Source: Triglochin maritima (Eukaryota > Streptophyta > Magnoliopsida > Alismatales > Juncaginaceae). From it: a stretch of 64,000 bases of DNA. The position numbers and the translations under genes are program-made. Shown here piece by piece: positions 22,746 to 35,511 of the stretch (positions within the stretch are counted from its first letter, which is position 1; each line of letters begins with the position of its first letter). The notes under the pieces are model-generated. The model did no database searches. It worked only from the letters and a program-made list of their open reading frames with translations, and was not told where the DNA came from. Where the stretch lies: the NCBI GenBank assembly GCA_963682175.1, contig OY821771.1, positions 28,230,201 to 28,294,200 of the forward strand, read 5' to 3'.

Positions 22746-22977
22746 TGTTGTAAAACAAAACAAACCAAAGATGAAAGATTGAGGGAGAGAGAGAGGTATG
22801 TATTTCTTCTCTTGTCACCAAATATGTACAATAGTCACCTATATATATGGTGAGGATGTAGTACGAGTTACAACCAAAATAAATGGAATTACATCATATT
22901 AAAAACAGTAAAATCTACTTAAAATATTGGGGGTTAGGGAAGATGAATCATCCACAAAACCTTTGGAATTCTCAACA
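22746..22977 (-). repeat. Short 5' LTR of copia element
   Basis: A 232 bp LTR with inverted ends TGTTG...CAACA (plus-strand start tgttgtaaaac, end tctcaaca). On the minus strand a TATA-like stretch (catatatatagg, near 22,845) precedes a CT-rich leader (cctctctctctccctc). A matching 3' LTR is absent, so no target duplication can be tested. Confidence 0.65.
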
Positions 22978-24140
22978 GTTTTTATATTATTAGTGTTGTC
23001 ATTTATATCTTTGTTAGAGATAATTGTTAGGTTATATTAAAAATAACATAAATAAATAAGAAGATATATGTATGTCACACATTAAAAGTAACATGTACCC
23101 ACTATACATAAGATAAGACTAATACTCACACATATAAAATTTAAATTATCAAAATTTTAAATGTAAAAATTATTTGACCGATATTGTTGTGAATAATAAG
23201 AATGTTCATAATTTTAGTAGCACATATAATGTCGGTCTAAATATGTCGGGTTAACTGAAAACCAACCAAAATCGAACCGAAACATTAGCTAGAATGTGTC
23301 TTTTATTAATAAACTGTTGATATGGATATCGACGTGACTAGTATAATGTTTTACCTATATATGATTAAATATAATATTTTTTCCTATAATTAATATCTAT
23401 AATACTGATATTATTAAATTACAAACTGCAAATACGCAGCCCATTACATCCGTATGCCGCATACGTGGGATGATGTGCCTTACCGCATGCAATCAGAATG
23501 CAACGTCAATATGTATCAATAGTTAAATGGTCAGTGTTTTAGAGTTTAGAAGGTGAAACTTGCTTGTCATATGTAATCATCAAACGTAATTAAAATTTAG
23601 GCAATAGTTAAACAAGTATGCTTTATACAATCAGTTTATTTATTTTTATTTTATCAAAAATCCCACGACAATAAATCTTTTATGAAAAGGGTAATCCCGA
23701 AATACTAATTGAATTTTTATATTTTTCCCCTACATGATGGAAGCACAATTATAATTTGATGCCATGGTGTATAATAACAGATACATAAATGCATTGGTAA
23801 TTCTCTAAATATATTAATCTCGCGATTGGACTTGCATATACATTCAAGCGCAGAATAAATATTGGGTTTTTTACTTGGATACACCTACAAAACGTTTCAA
23901 TCACTTATTTACACCCGTATTTTCCATATTTACGTCAATACACCTTACGTTTGGTTCTTTCACTAGTATACACCTACAACGTCAACGGGACCCACGTCGT
24001 AACCCCTCCGTAACTCCGCCGTAACACCTCCGTCACAGTGCTTCGATCGAATAAAATGAACCCCTAAAATCCTAAATGTTAGCGCCATACTCCCTCTATC
24101 CTCCTGATCCCGATGGCCTCCGTCTCTCCATGACTCAACA
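22978..24140. other. AT-rich intergenic stretch
   Basis: No gene seen. The last 250 bases, from about 23,870, are less AT-rich and contain repeated words such as tacacctac and cctccgt. They could be LINE 5' untranslated sequence or an older insertion; I cannot decide. Confidence 0.5.
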
Positions 24141-24142
24141 CC

Positions 24143-24932
24143 ATGATTGTCCAATTTTGGAATTTGCGTGGCACAAATGGACCAAGTCGTGCACACATGA
24201 TTCAGGGTCGCATTGTGGAGGCAAGAGCGTGTTGTTTGTTTAATGGAACATAAGGTGAAGTTGAAGAAGATAGAGCGGTTTAAAAAGGCTATTTAGCCAC
24301 ATGTGTGGGCATCGAACAGAATGACAAGAGACTCGGGGAGAATCCTTGTTATATGGAATGAGAGTGTTGTAGATCTCAAGGTGACTTTCTAGACAACACA
24401 ATTTCTCCACTTGGAGGGGTGTGTGAAGAAAGATGGTAGGTATATTGCCATCACAACAATTTATGGGGAAAATGGGCACACGGATCGCTGAGCACTTTGG
24501 GAGGACCTAGGGAGTGTGGCCCCTGATTTGTGTATCCCATGGCTGGTGGGAGGCGACATTAATTGCATAAGGCATGGTGGGGAGAAGCGAGGAGGTGCGG
24601 GGCTGAATTTGGATGCAATGGAGGAGTTTAATGAGTGTGTGGATTCTTTACAATGGCTAGAGGTTCCTTCTACCGGAGGGGAGTTTACTTGGACAAATTC
24701 CTCGGAAGGAGAAGCATGTATTGAAACTCGGATTGATCGTATATTTATGTCGCATGCTTGGCTTGAGGCATTCCCGACATCTTTTTATGTGGTGGGGGAT
24801 CAAGATCTGAGCGATCATGCCATGCTAAACCTCTTCACGAAGGTTATGGAGCAAAAGAAGAAGCGAATGTTCTGCTTCTCAAAATTTTGGGTGAAGAACG
24901 ATGGCTTCTTGAAGGTTGTTGAGGAGGCATAG
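24143..24932 (+). pseudogene. LINE endonuclease domain
   Basis: APE-type endonuclease that would nick target DNA for target-primed reverse transcription. The domain opens with FWNLRGTNGPSRA (near 24,150), corresponding to the NCRGL motif of plant L1s. Later come LVGGDINCI (near 24,550), RIDRIFMS (near 24,730) and the SDH motif with the catalytic His (near 24,810). Stops lie at about 24,240, 24,290, 24,390 and 24,490, and the longest open part is 24,516-24,932. The frame continues beyond the stop into the RT segment. Confidence 0.85.
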
Positions 24933-26658
24933 GGGGTGCATGTAGAGGGGAAACTGATGTATTGTTTGACCACGAAGATAAATGAGGTTAAACAAGTGCT
25001 CAAATTATGGAGTAATAAGGAGTATGGAAATGTGGAGAAGTGAGTGGTGAATGCTCAAACAAATCTCGCACGGATTAGATTGGTAAGGAGGGATAGACCG
25101 ATTGATTCTTGCTTGCTTGTTGAGTAAAGTGCTGCAAAGGGAGAACTTGCTCGGGTGTTGGTATCGGAGGAATCCATTGTGAGACAAAAATCAAGAGTTA
25201 AATGGTTGAGAGAGGGGGACCAGAATACCCGGTTCTTTCATGCTTCCCTACGTGTGAGGAGATCCACCAACAATGTGAGGAGAGTTTGTGAGGAGGGCCA
25301 CCTTTTGGAGGAGGAGGGTGAGATTAGGGAGGTGCTTAGGCATCGTTACTCTAACTTGTTTGCTAACTCGTTTCAGGTCCACTTTGGTATACAAAATTTT
25401 GTCCTACCTCAGGTAGGACAAAGTGATGGGGAGATGCTCATTCGGAAGCTTGAGATGAAGGAGGTGGAAGCCGTGGTCATGGGGGCAAATGGGGATCGAG
25501 CACCGGAGCCGGATGGGATGAATGCACGTTTCTTCAAGACAACTTGGGGTATTGTGAAGAGGAACATGTTCAAGGATTTTGATGACTTTATGAAGAGTGG
25601 GAAGCTACTACAGAAAGTGAACTATACATCCATCACCTTGATACCAAAGAAGAAGACTCCTACAATGGTGGATGACTATAGGCCAATCTCGCTTTGCAAC
25701 ATGACGTATAGATATCTAGCAAAGATCCTAGCAAACCGGTTAAAGGTGATCTTGCCGAGGCTTGTGGGGGAAACACAAAGTGCTTTTGTCAAAGGGAGAA
25801 GGATCAGCGACAACATCTTACTCGCACATGAAGTGTGTCATGATATGCATTTGGAGAAGGGTCTTGGACGTATGTGTATCAAGCTAGATCTAAGGAAGGC
25901 TTATGATTCGGTGTCGTGGGAGTTTCTTGCTCTTTTTATGGAGAGGTTCGGCTTCCCGAAAGCTTATCATGGCTTGTACACGAGCATCGTTCGTTGTGAC
26001 CGTCAATGGAGAAATTTCAAGCTCGTTTCGAGCTACAAATGGACTTAGACAAGGTGATCCTTTGGCACCATACTTATTTGTACTTTGCATGGAAGTGTTG
26101 AGCGGTATTATAAAGGAGGAGGTAGACGGTGGAAGGCTACAACCGTTGACATGTGGGGATGTGCTGATTTCACACTTGATGTTTGCGGATGATGCTCTAT
26201 TGTTTGAAAAGGCCACCAAGAAAAACGATTGAGTGATTAAGAAAGTATTGGATCGATTCACGGCATGCTCAGGTCTCCACTTAAACAACTCTAACAGTCG
26301 AGTTTTTTTTGGGGGGGGGGGGGTATGGAGCGTGCATTTGTGAGCACCTCGGGATGCCGAGGATTGAGTTCCCGGTCACATACCTTGGACTGCCATTATA
26401 TTCAGGAACAATGGGTCATATGCATTGCATGACCCTCCTCGAAAAGATAAAGGTGAGGTTTAGCACTTGGAAGCAATCACATCTGTCTATGGCCGGTCGA
26501 GTAGAGCTTGTAAGGAGAGTGTTGGTGTCCTTGAGCCTATTTTGGACTTCAGCATTCCATATCCCAAGGCAAGTACTAAAGGAAGTGGACAGCCTTATGT
26601 GTAGGTTCATTTGGGGAGGGCCAAAGAAATGGGTCGCGGTCGCATGGAAAGATGTTTG
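24933..26658 (+). pseudogene. LINE reverse transcriptase domain
   Basis: The frame of the endonuclease continues with stops near 25,041 and 25,125, then is open from 25,155 to 26,048. RT landmarks in order: VKWLREGDQNTRFFH, PDGMNARFF, SITLIPKK, DYRPISLCN, KILANRLK, QSAFVKGRRISDNILLAHE and KLDLRKAYDSVSW. A +1 shift near 25,990 moves to the frame with GLRQGDPLAPYLFVLCMEV and the catalytic FADD (near 26,188). A further shift at the T8/G13 run (26,303-26,323) leads to VTYLGLPL and STWKQSHLSMAGRVELV. The piece ends at WKDVC where the solo LTR begins. Confidence 0.9.
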
Positions 26659-28849
26659 TGTAGGATTTCGCTTCCCTATGTATGTATATATATTTAAAAA
26701 TTTAATACAAACATACAAGATCGATTTCAAATTTCATTGATTTTACATACATGTATTTGTTTATTCTAATATCACGCATTCCTACACATTAAAATAAACA
26801 AAGGATAGATGATCATACCCAAAGGTTCTCTAAAACCTTTCAGAAGATCCAGAGTTCCGTTGCTCGTCGAATCGCCCGCCGATTTGCCTCCAAGTGTTAA
26901 CCAAACTCTAAACAAGATTAGAGAGAAAGGAGCGAGTCAATCAATCTCTAATTAAGCTTAGAATCTAGCTAATAACCTATCTTTAAGCTCCTGAGATTTC
27001 TATCTCCAAAACTTAAAACTATTAAGAGATTTTCATGGTAATTAAGGGAGAGATTAATGAAAGAGTGAATTTTTGCATTAACATAAACAAGTAGGATGAT
27101 GGGTCCTTTTATAGGCTCCCAAAACATCCTTATCAAGAACTATTCTTTAGTCATGATCTCTTGCTTATTTTCTCCTAAAATTAATCTCAAATTGCCACAT
27201 AAGCATCCTAAAAAACGTTTGATTAAATCTGGAATTAATCCAACCCATGATCTAATTATTCTCTTCACAATTCAGGGAAAAAACGTACTGTTCGGTTGAT
27301 CGAGAATTCTTCTCGGTTAACCAAACCATTTGGTTTTAACACATGTTCGGTGGACCGTGAGCTAGACGGTCGACCGAATATGCACGAGAAAAAAAATTTG
27401 GAAAAATTCAAACGATCCGCATCTTGCTCCGGTCGACCGTTGACCCACCAAAATTTCTCCTCGCGAATATTCATCGGACAACCGTTTCACCTTCGGTCTA
27501 CCGGAAAAATCCCAAGATATCTCCTTGATATTTTCTCTCGGTTGACCGTTCACGTTCGGTTGACCGAACCCAATTGTCCTGGTACTCCAGACAATTTCCT
27601 TCAACCAATTGTGTTTTACCCGCTCCCCGTTTGGTTGACCGTTCTGAAGACACCTCGGTCGACCGAACCCTAAACGGTTTACCGTATTTGAACCCGATTT
27701 TGCCTTTGTAAAATTTTGGATTTATTTCCAACAAAATTTGAACTTTTGAGGGTTTTAGCAAATTCATATCTTATGTAATATATTATCCTATGTAATATTA
27801 AATTATTACACCCCATAATATATACACCTCATATGAATTTATTATGATTCTAATTATGTCAATTCTCATGACATATTGATTTTATTCATTCACCACATGT
27901 GTCTCTTTTTCACATGAAACCCGACACATCATATGAACTCAAAATCAAGCTTCTTGTTTCCTTGTTTTGTGGTGCGACCTATAGGAGGATCTAAGTCAAA
28001 TTGACAGTGATATTAAACACTTAATATCCCAAACTATAAGCGGTATCTAGCTACACATTATAGTTACCCAATTAGCATAGATGTCTTTGTTCCACTTGAA
28101 CTAAAACACGATCCATTTAGTGATGTAAGTGCACCACTTGTGTCCGTCCCTTGCCTCATGATATTAAGAATATATACAAAGTTGAAATGTGTCACATTTG
28201 TATTATATTCATTTCTTAATCTCTTTAAGGTAATTATAACTATGTAACTTAACTCAAGTCACATTGTCACATTATAATTTTGCTTTATAAAGGGCCCACT
28301 AATATCATCACTCAATAAAGAGGGGCAACGATAATCGTTTGACTAGCTATATTTTCCAGCACAAGTCATGTTCAACCAACTATTGTCGTTATCACTACAC
28401 TCATTGGTAGCTTTTGACAATAATCAAATTAAACACTTCTTGAGTGAAAAGATATAAGTCTCATATCTTAGGATCCAAGACACAATAAAACATTAATGAC
28501 ACGAAACACAATTCCATAATGTTTTACTTGTTAGGTCTATTCAATATATAAAAGTAATATTTTCCTCTTTTATATACTTGTGTCGTCAATTATTTGTAGA
28601 GCTACAACAATCGATGACTAACACGACAACCTTATCTCAGTGATTAATGTTCCATTTTAATTACCATGATTGTGAATAACTTTTGATTTATGTAAACCAT
28701 TATCTTTTAGAGCTCTACAGTTAAGGACCAATCGCCTCTTCCTTAACACTTCTAAAAGACGAATACCATAATCAAGGAACAAAATGTTTGCACATCCAAT
28801 TCATAATCATTGACATATAAAAGTAAACTTTTAGAACACATTCATTTCA
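26659..28849 (-). mobile_element. Solo LTR, Angela-like copia, in the LINE
   Basis: Begins TGTAGGATTTCG and ends TTCATTTCA on the plus strand. It is homologous over its whole 2,191 bases to the LTRs of the 29,146-39,140 element. GTTTG is duplicated exactly on both sides (26,654-26,658 and 28,850-28,854). No internal sequence remains, as expected from LTR-LTR recombination. A TATA box (minus strand, near 27,107) lies downstream, in LTR sense, of a CGGTNNACCG array (27,292-27,683). Confidence 0.92.
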
Positions 28850-28854
28850 GTTTG

Positions 28855-29145
28855 TACACCCAAGAGCGAAGGGGGGTTGGGGCTCAAAAGGCTTACGGAG
28901 TGGAATGATGTGGGAATGGTGGGCCTTTTTTTGGCTCGTGGTTGAGAACAAGGACTCACTGTGGGTAAGGAGTGTAGGTAGGAAATACTTGAGGTCTCGT
29001 TCGATATGGCTTGCATGACCATCGTCGGGCTGCTCATGGGCTTGGAGAGGACTCTTGCGGGTCTGGGATATTGCAAGCAAGTATATTCAATATATAGTGG
29101 GGGACGGTGAGCACATTAGCTTTTTCCAACACCCATGGTGTGGGG
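28855..29145 (+). pseudogene. LINE segment between two insertions
   Basis: A 291 bp island of LINE ORF2. Its first codons (TPKSEGGLGL) continue directly from WKDVC at the end of the previous segment, a signature of plant L1 elements. It ends with HPWCG (near 29,131-29,145), interrupted by the copia LTR. Stops are present. On the minus strand the same DNA gives two spurious frames. Confidence 0.88.
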
Positions 29146-31318
29146 TGTAGGATTTCGTGTCCCTATGTATGTATATATTTTAAGATTTTAATATAACATA
29201 CAATATCGATTTTCATATTTTCAGCAATTTTATGTACATCTATTTGTGTTTTATGCTAATAACATGCAACCTACATTTATTAAAATAATCCTTAAAGATA
29301 GAATCATACCTAAAGGTTCTCTAAAACATTTTTGATGATCCGGAGTCACGTTGCCCGCTGAATCGTCCACGGAATTGCCTCCGAGTGTTCACCAAACTCT
29401 AAACAAAGTTAGAGAGAAAGAAGCTAGCCAATCAATCTCTAACAAGGTTTAGAATCAAGCTAATTACCCCTCTTTAAGCTCCTGAGAATCTTATCTCCAA
29501 AACATAAATTTACTAAGAGATTTTCGTGGTGATTAGGGAGAGATTAATGAGAGAAAGAATTTTGCATTAGTATTAAAACAAGTAGTAATAGGTGCCCATT
29601 TATAGGCTCCCAAAACATCTTTATCAAGAGCTATTATTTAGCCATGATCTCTTGTTTTTCTCTCCTAAAATTAATCTCTAAATTCCACATAATCACCCAC
29701 AAAAAACATTTTAATTAAATCTGGAATTATTCCACCCATGATTTAATTATTCTCTTAATAATTCAGGCAGAATCGTTCTTGTTCGGTAGACCGAGAATTA
29801 TTCTGTCAACCGAACCATTCGATTATAACACGTGTTCGGTGCACCGTGAGCTAGACGGTCGACCGAATCCGTATAAGAGAAAATCCTTGGAAGAATTCAG
29901 ACGAACCACGTCTTTTAATCGGTCTACCGTTGACCCACCAAAAAAAATCGCTCCTGGGACATAGTTATCGGATGACCGAGTCACCTTCGGTCTACCGAAA
30001 ATACTACTTCTCGGTTGACCGTGCACACTTGGTTAACCGAACCCGATTATCCAGGCACTCCAGACAATTTCGGTCAACTAATTGCGCTTACCCGTTCCCT
30101 ATTCGGTTAACCGATCCGAAGATACCCCGGTCGACCGAACCATGAACGGTTCACCGTATTTGGCCCCGATTTTACCTTTGTCAAATTTTGGATTTATTTC
30201 CAATAAAATTTGATCTTTTGGGGTTTTTAGCAATTCACATCCTATCTATATCATCATATGTAATATTAAAATATTACACCCCATAATATATACCTCATAT
30301 GAATTTATTATGATTCTAATTATGTCAATTCTCATGACATATTGATTTTAATTAATTCACCACATGTGTCCTATTTTCACATGAAACCCGACTCATCATA
30401 TGAACTTAAAATCAACCTCTTGTTTCCGAGTTTTGTGGTGTGACCTATAGGAGGATCTAAGCCAAATTGGCAGTGATATTAAATACTTAATATCTCAAAC
30501 TATAAGCGGTATCTAGCTACACATTATAGTTACCCAATTAGCATAGATGTCTTTGTTCCACCCGAACCAAAACATGATCCATTTAGTGATGTAAGTGCAC
30601 CACTTGTGTCCATCCCTTGCCTCATGATATTAAGAATATATAAAAAGTAGAAATGTGTCACCTTTGTATTGTATTCATTTCTTGATCCCTCTGAGCTAAT
30701 TATAACTATGTGACTTAACTCAAGTCACATTGTGCACATTATAATTTTACTTTATCAAGGGGCCCACTAATATCATCATTCAATTAAGAAAGGCAATGAT
30801 AATCGTTTGACTAGCTATCTTTTCCAGCACAAGTCATGTTCAACCAACTATTGTCGTTATCACTACACTAATTGGTAGCTTTTGACAATAATCAAATTAA
30901 ACACTGTTTGAGTGAAAAGATATAAGTCTCATATCTTAGGATCCAAGACACAGTAAAACATTAATGACACGAAACACAATTCCATAATATTTTACTTGTT
31001 AGGTCTATTCAATATATAAAAGTAATCTTTTCCTCTTGTATATACTCGTGTCGTCAATTATTTGTAGAGCTACAACAATCGATGACCAACACGACAATCT
31101 TATCTCGGTAATTAATGTTCCATGTTAACTACCATGATTGTGAATAACTTTTGATTTATGTAAATCATTATCTTTTAGAGCTCTACGGTTAAGGACCAAA
31201 CGTCTCTTACTTAACACTTCCAAAAGACGAATAGTATAATCAAGGAACAAAATGTTTGTACATTCAATTCTTAATAATTGACATATAAAAGTAAAACTGT
31301 TAGAACACATTCCTTTCA
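29146..31318 (-). repeat. 3' LTR of the complete copia element
   Basis: 2,173 bp, plus-strand ends TGTAGG...TTTCA. On the minus strand the TATA box (CCTATAAATGG, near 29,597-29,607) follows U3. Between 29,779 and 30,157 U3 holds about 13 words of the form CGGTNNACCG or one mismatch from it, with varying central dinucleotides. Confidence 0.93.
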
Positions 31319-31331
31319 ATCTCCCACTTGT
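31319..31331 (-). other. Polypurine tract of copia element
   Basis: The minus strand reads CAAGTGGGAGATT immediately before the 3' LTR. This is the standard plus-strand primer of plant copia elements. Confidence 0.9.
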
Positions 31332-31399
31332 TATCAAAGTTTTCTCTCACATACATTCTCAATTTATAAAACAATAACAACTAGGGTAACCCTCTCTAA

Positions 31400-32988
31400 T
31401 TACTCATCAAGCCTGTCCACATGGTTCCTCAGACCCATTGACTCAAAATGCATTTCGCCCTTGGCTTGGGATAAGGGTTTGGTGAATGGATCAGCTGTGT
31501 TGCTGTTTGTGTCCACCCATAACAGATTTATTTTACCCTCGTCGATGAAGTCACGTGTGACAAAGTACTTACGATCCATGTACTTCACTTTGTGGTGTGA
31601 TTTGGGATCCTTGATTTGGGAGATAGATGCACTATTATCGCAAAATAGCTCTGCTGGTCCCTCTCTCGAGGGAACTAATCCAAGCTCTTCAAGGAACTTC
31701 TTAATCCACACTCCTTCCTTGCTCGCTTCAGCGATAACCATTACTTCGGAAGCGGTGGTTGAGTCGGTCGTAGTGCTTTGCTTCCAACTATGCCAACTCA
31801 CAGCTCCACCATTTAGAAGGTAGACGTATCCTGATTGCGACCTTCTATCGTCGGGATCACTCATGAAACTCGCATCCGAATAGCCCTCGGCTATTAATTC
31901 CCTTTGTCCTCCATAAACAAGAAACTTATCATTGGTCCGGTTAAGGTACCACAGAATATTCCTGACCGCAGTCCAGTGCTCAGGACCTGCGTTGGATTGG
32001 TGACGACTTGTCACGCTTAGAGCATACAAGACATCGGGTCTTGTGCAAGTCATCACGTACATGATCGATCCTATTGCCGATGCACAAGGGATATCTTTCA
32101 TGTACTCCAAGTCTTTACGTGATTCAGCACGTTGAGACTTCTTGAGTTGCACACCCATACTCATTGGTACACTGCCCTTTTTGGAGTTGTTCATGCTGAA
32201 CCTTTCCAAGACATTGTCAATGTATGTACGTTGACTTAGGCCAATGAGTCTACGGGGTCTATATCTATATATCTTGATCCCCAAGATGTAGTGACCCTCA
32301 CCCATATCTTTCATCGAAAATGCAGATTTCAATGAACTTCTCGTTTGCTCAAGCAAAGGTATATTACTTCCCATGAGGAGTATGTCATCGACATATAAGA
32401 TCAAGAACACTATGTGGCTCCCACTAACTTCTTGTATATACAAGGTTCTTCCTTACTTTGGACGAAGTGAATCTTTTTGACTTCTTCGTCAAAGCGCTTG
32501 TTCCAACTCTTTGATGCTTGCTTCAATCCATAAATGGATCTTTGAAGCTTGCATACTTTCTCGCTATTCTTTGGATCTTCAAAACCTTGAGGCTGTACCA
32601 TGTACATATCCTCCTCCAAGTTCCCATTAAGGAACGTTGTTTTGACATCCATTTGCCATATCTCATAATCATGAAATGCGGCAATAGCAAGCATAATCCG
32701 AATAGACTTGAACATGGCAACCGGTGAAAAGGTTTCATCATAGTCAATTCCTTGAACTTGGGTGAAACCTTTTGCTACAAGTCTCGCTTTGTAGGTTGTC
32801 AAGTTCCCATCCATGTTCATTTTCCTCTTGAAAACCCATTTATTTTGAATGGCTTTTTTTCCTTTGAGGAAGGTCAACCAAGTTCCACACTTGATTATCA
32901 TACATGGATTATATTTCGGATTCCATGGCCTTGAGCCATAGTTTGGAGTCCATTCTTTCCATTGCTTCTTGAAAGGTCGAGGGATCAT
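31400..32988 (-). pseudogene. copia RT and RNase H
   Basis: Two overlapping frames. 32,988-32,410 carries the RT start: NKWVFKRK, YKARLVAKGFTQVQGIDY, QMDVKTTFLNGNLEED and LQRSIYGLKQASKSWN. 32,443-31,400 carries YVDDILLMGS (catalytic Asp pair), LGIKIYR, TRPDVLYALSV and a complete RNase H (DASFMSDPDDRRSQSGY, then DNSASISQIK and ADPFTKPLS), ending at a natural stop at 31,400. The break near 32,430 is a single frameshift. This copy supplies the RNase H end missing from the first element of the window. Confidence 0.9.
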
Positions 32989-33625
32989 CGGTATCTAGTA
33001 CCATGATCTCATGAAGTCCCAAATACATATCGGGTTTCTTCCTTTCACTCGTTGACCTCCTAAGTTCTTTTGGTTCAACGTGTACTTCTCGAACTTCTTC
33101 CACAATTTCTTGTGGGATTGGTTCGTGTTCGATTCTCGAACGTACACTAGGTGGGGAGGATTGAGTTTCTCTCACAATTTCTTGCGAAGGTCTCTCACTC
33201 ACGCTCCTACTAACCAAAGGAATCTCGGTTGGGCCTTCATGATCTTGAATGTCACCATTCATATCATGATCTTGTAGAATATCTTGAGTCTCCTCAAGAA
33301 CAACTCCACTCCCACTACTTTTTATTCTTTCCAGAAATTCCTTTTCTAGAAATACGGTATCCCTCTCTACAATCACTCGATTGGAGGTTATATGCCAAAA
33401 GTAGTATCCTCTTGTCTCACGAGGATAACCTATAAAGAAGCACTTATCCACTTTTGGTTGAAGTTTGGTCGACATCAATCTCTTGACGTAGGCCTCACAA
33501 CCCCAAATCTTGAGAAAATTGAGCTTAGGTGTTTTACCACTCCATAGCTCATAAGGCGTTTTCTCTACGGATTTGGATGGAACGTTATTAGTGTGTAAGC
33601 CGTAGCTTCTAGTGCATAACTCCAA
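32909..33625 (-). pseudogene. copia integrase C-terminus and linker
   Basis: The frame begins inside integrase (VEKTPYELWSGKTPKLNFLKIWGCEAYVK) and continues with FIGYPRETRGYYFW, a conserved C-terminal integrase segment. A Ser/Glu-rich linker (RPSQEIVRETQSSPPSVRSR) leads to the RT domain. A shift near 33,600 separates it from the upstream frame. Confidence 0.85.
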
Positions 33626-34770
33626 AAGTAAAGCGGCAATTCAGCTTGACTCGTCATTGATCGAACCATGTCGACTAATGTCCTATTCCTCCTTTCGGAT
33701 ACCCCATTCCACTGAGGTGTACCGGGAGGGGTGAGCTGTGGTACAATACCACACTCCTTTACGAATGAGTCAAATTTGGTACTTAAGTACTCACCTCCAC
33801 GATCCGTTCGTAGAGACTTGATTTTCTTGTTGAGTTGGTTCTCTACTTCATTCTTGAATTCCTTGAACTTGTCAAAGGATTCACTTTTGTTTCTCATTAG
33901 ATAAATATAGCCATAACGACTATAGTCATCCGTGAACGTAATGAAGTACCTAAAACCGTCTCTTGCACTAGTACTCATCAGACCACATACATCAGAATGT
34001 ATCAAATCCAACAAGTCATTCGCTCTCGGTCCTTTCTTCTTGAAAGGCCTCTTGGTCATTTTGCCAATTAGGCAAGGTTCGTACGTCTCCAATGATTTAA
34101 AATCAAGTTGACCAAGAAGGTTAGCTTCTTGCAATTTCTTGATGCGTTTTTCATTTATGTGACCAAGACGATAGTGCCACAAGAGTGTATCATTCATGTG
34201 AGTAGTTTTAAGCCTTTTGTTATTGATGTTTAAAATTTGTTTATTATTTAATTCAAGCAAATAGAGATCATTCCTTACGAATGCATTTGCATAGAAAATA
34301 CCATTCTTCAATATAGACAAGAAAGAATTTGAAATATTTATATTAAAATTATCCATATCCAAACATGATACAGAAATAATGTTATTGCTAATCGACGGCA
34401 CATAATAAACATTCTTTAAACATAAATTTAAACCACTAGATAATTGAAGCTCCACAGAACCTTGTGCAATCGCAGCAACACTTACACCATTTCCGACCTT
34501 CAAAATCATCTCGTTCTTTACGAGTTCCTTCCTATCCTTTAGTAGCTGCACATTAGAAATTATGTGAGCACAAGATCCGGTATCAATTACCCAATCATGG
34601 ACAGAGGTGGCTAAATTTATCTCAATAACAAATATATCTTTGGCCTTTTTGGGGCGCTTACGTTCAATCACTTCATTGTCAAGGTCTTCCTTGTACTTGG
34701 GGCAATTTGGCCGGATGTGTCCTTTTTCACCGCAGTGAAAGCACTCCGTGTTGGGAATTGGAGATTTCAA
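33565..34770 (-). pseudogene. copia zinc knuckle, protease and integrase
   Basis: A 401-residue frame with the gag CCHC knuckle (CFHCGEKGHIRPNC), protease (WVIDTGSCAHI), HHCC zinc domain (WHYRLGHIN, CLIGK; the first Cys of the usual CxxC is replaced in YEPC) and most of the integrase core (IHSDVCG, FTDDYSRYGY, TDRGGEY, NGVSERRNRTL). All three catalytic acidic residues are present. The lost Cys in the zinc domain would impair integrase even without the frameshifts. Confidence 0.88.
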
Positions 34771-34887
34771 AGATCTCCCCCTTTAGGCACTCCCATGAGC
34801 ACCTCCTACTCCCTTGCTCTTGATTGACGTATTCTTGGTGAATTTGCCTTTTACCTTTGGTGATCTTCTTGCTCCTCTCATGGACGG

Positions 34888-35511
34888 CTAGGACGTGCTT
34901 GTCCCGACCCTTGCCATTTCAACTTCAGCTGTTTTGAGAGCGTTGTGAAGTTCCTCAAGACTCACCCCTTTCTCACGCACATGATAGTGCATAATGAAGT
35001 CCTTGTAGGACGGGGCTATAGAGCCAAGAATCAAATCTTCTGCAATGTCATCGGGCATCGGGGAAGAGAGCTTCGACAACTTCTCAAGGTATCCTTGCAT
35101 CGTGAGAAAATGCATGGATACCGATGCTCCCTCCGCCATGTGGCACCTTGTGAGTGCGATGGTGGTCTTATAGCGCTCTTTTCTAGCACTATCCATGAAC
35201 ATCTTTGTTAAAGCTTCCATGGTCTTCTTGGGTTTTGAATCTAAGTATTTCGCTTGAAGCGAGTCACCCATGGAGGCCAACATTAGACCGTGAATTTGGT
35301 TCTCTTGGTCTTCCCACTTGGCTTTTGCCTCTCTCTCACTATCGGTTGCCTTCTCATTTAATTTTGGGATTTCACCATCCAAAATATGAGATAGTTTCTC
35401 AAACTTTAACACGATATTGAGCTTGAGTTGCCATCTTATGAAGTTTGAGCCATCATTTGCCGAAGGATGTTTTTCAATCATAGATCGCACAATAGGTTGA
35501 ATATTCGACAT
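34888..35511 (-). pseudogene. copia gag
   Basis: Starts at the ATG at 35,511 (MSNIQPIV), just after the leader. The capsid-like UBN2-type domain includes KYLDSKPKKTMEAL, MHFLTMQGYLEKL and SLEELHNALKTAEVE. The frame is lost at about 34,900, in the basic region before the zinc knuckle, which resumes at 34,770. Length to the break is about 207 residues. Confidence 0.88.

Larger units (their letters stand above)
18014..22977 (-). mobile_element. Copia element (TNT1-94-like), 3' truncated
   Basis: The minus-strand order is 5' LTR (22,977-22,746), primer site, leader, intact gag, then protease, integrase and RT in broken frames. It ends at about 18,014, shortly after the RT motif region, so RNase H, polypurine tract and 3' LTR are missing. 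It is the closest relative of the fragments at 7,157-8,839 and 10,875-12,420. Confidence 0.85.

Noticed and set aside
22978..24140. Promoter or 5' UTR of a host gene before 24,143
   Set aside because: The downstream frame is LINE endonuclease, and no host coding sequence follows.
27265..27767. ORFs with recurring RSTE, VDR and SVDRI peptides here and in the other LTR arrays (29,779-30,145; 37,606-37,968; 48,676-49,024)
   Set aside because: The peptides are translations of the repeated CGGTCGACCG word and its variants, open on both strands.
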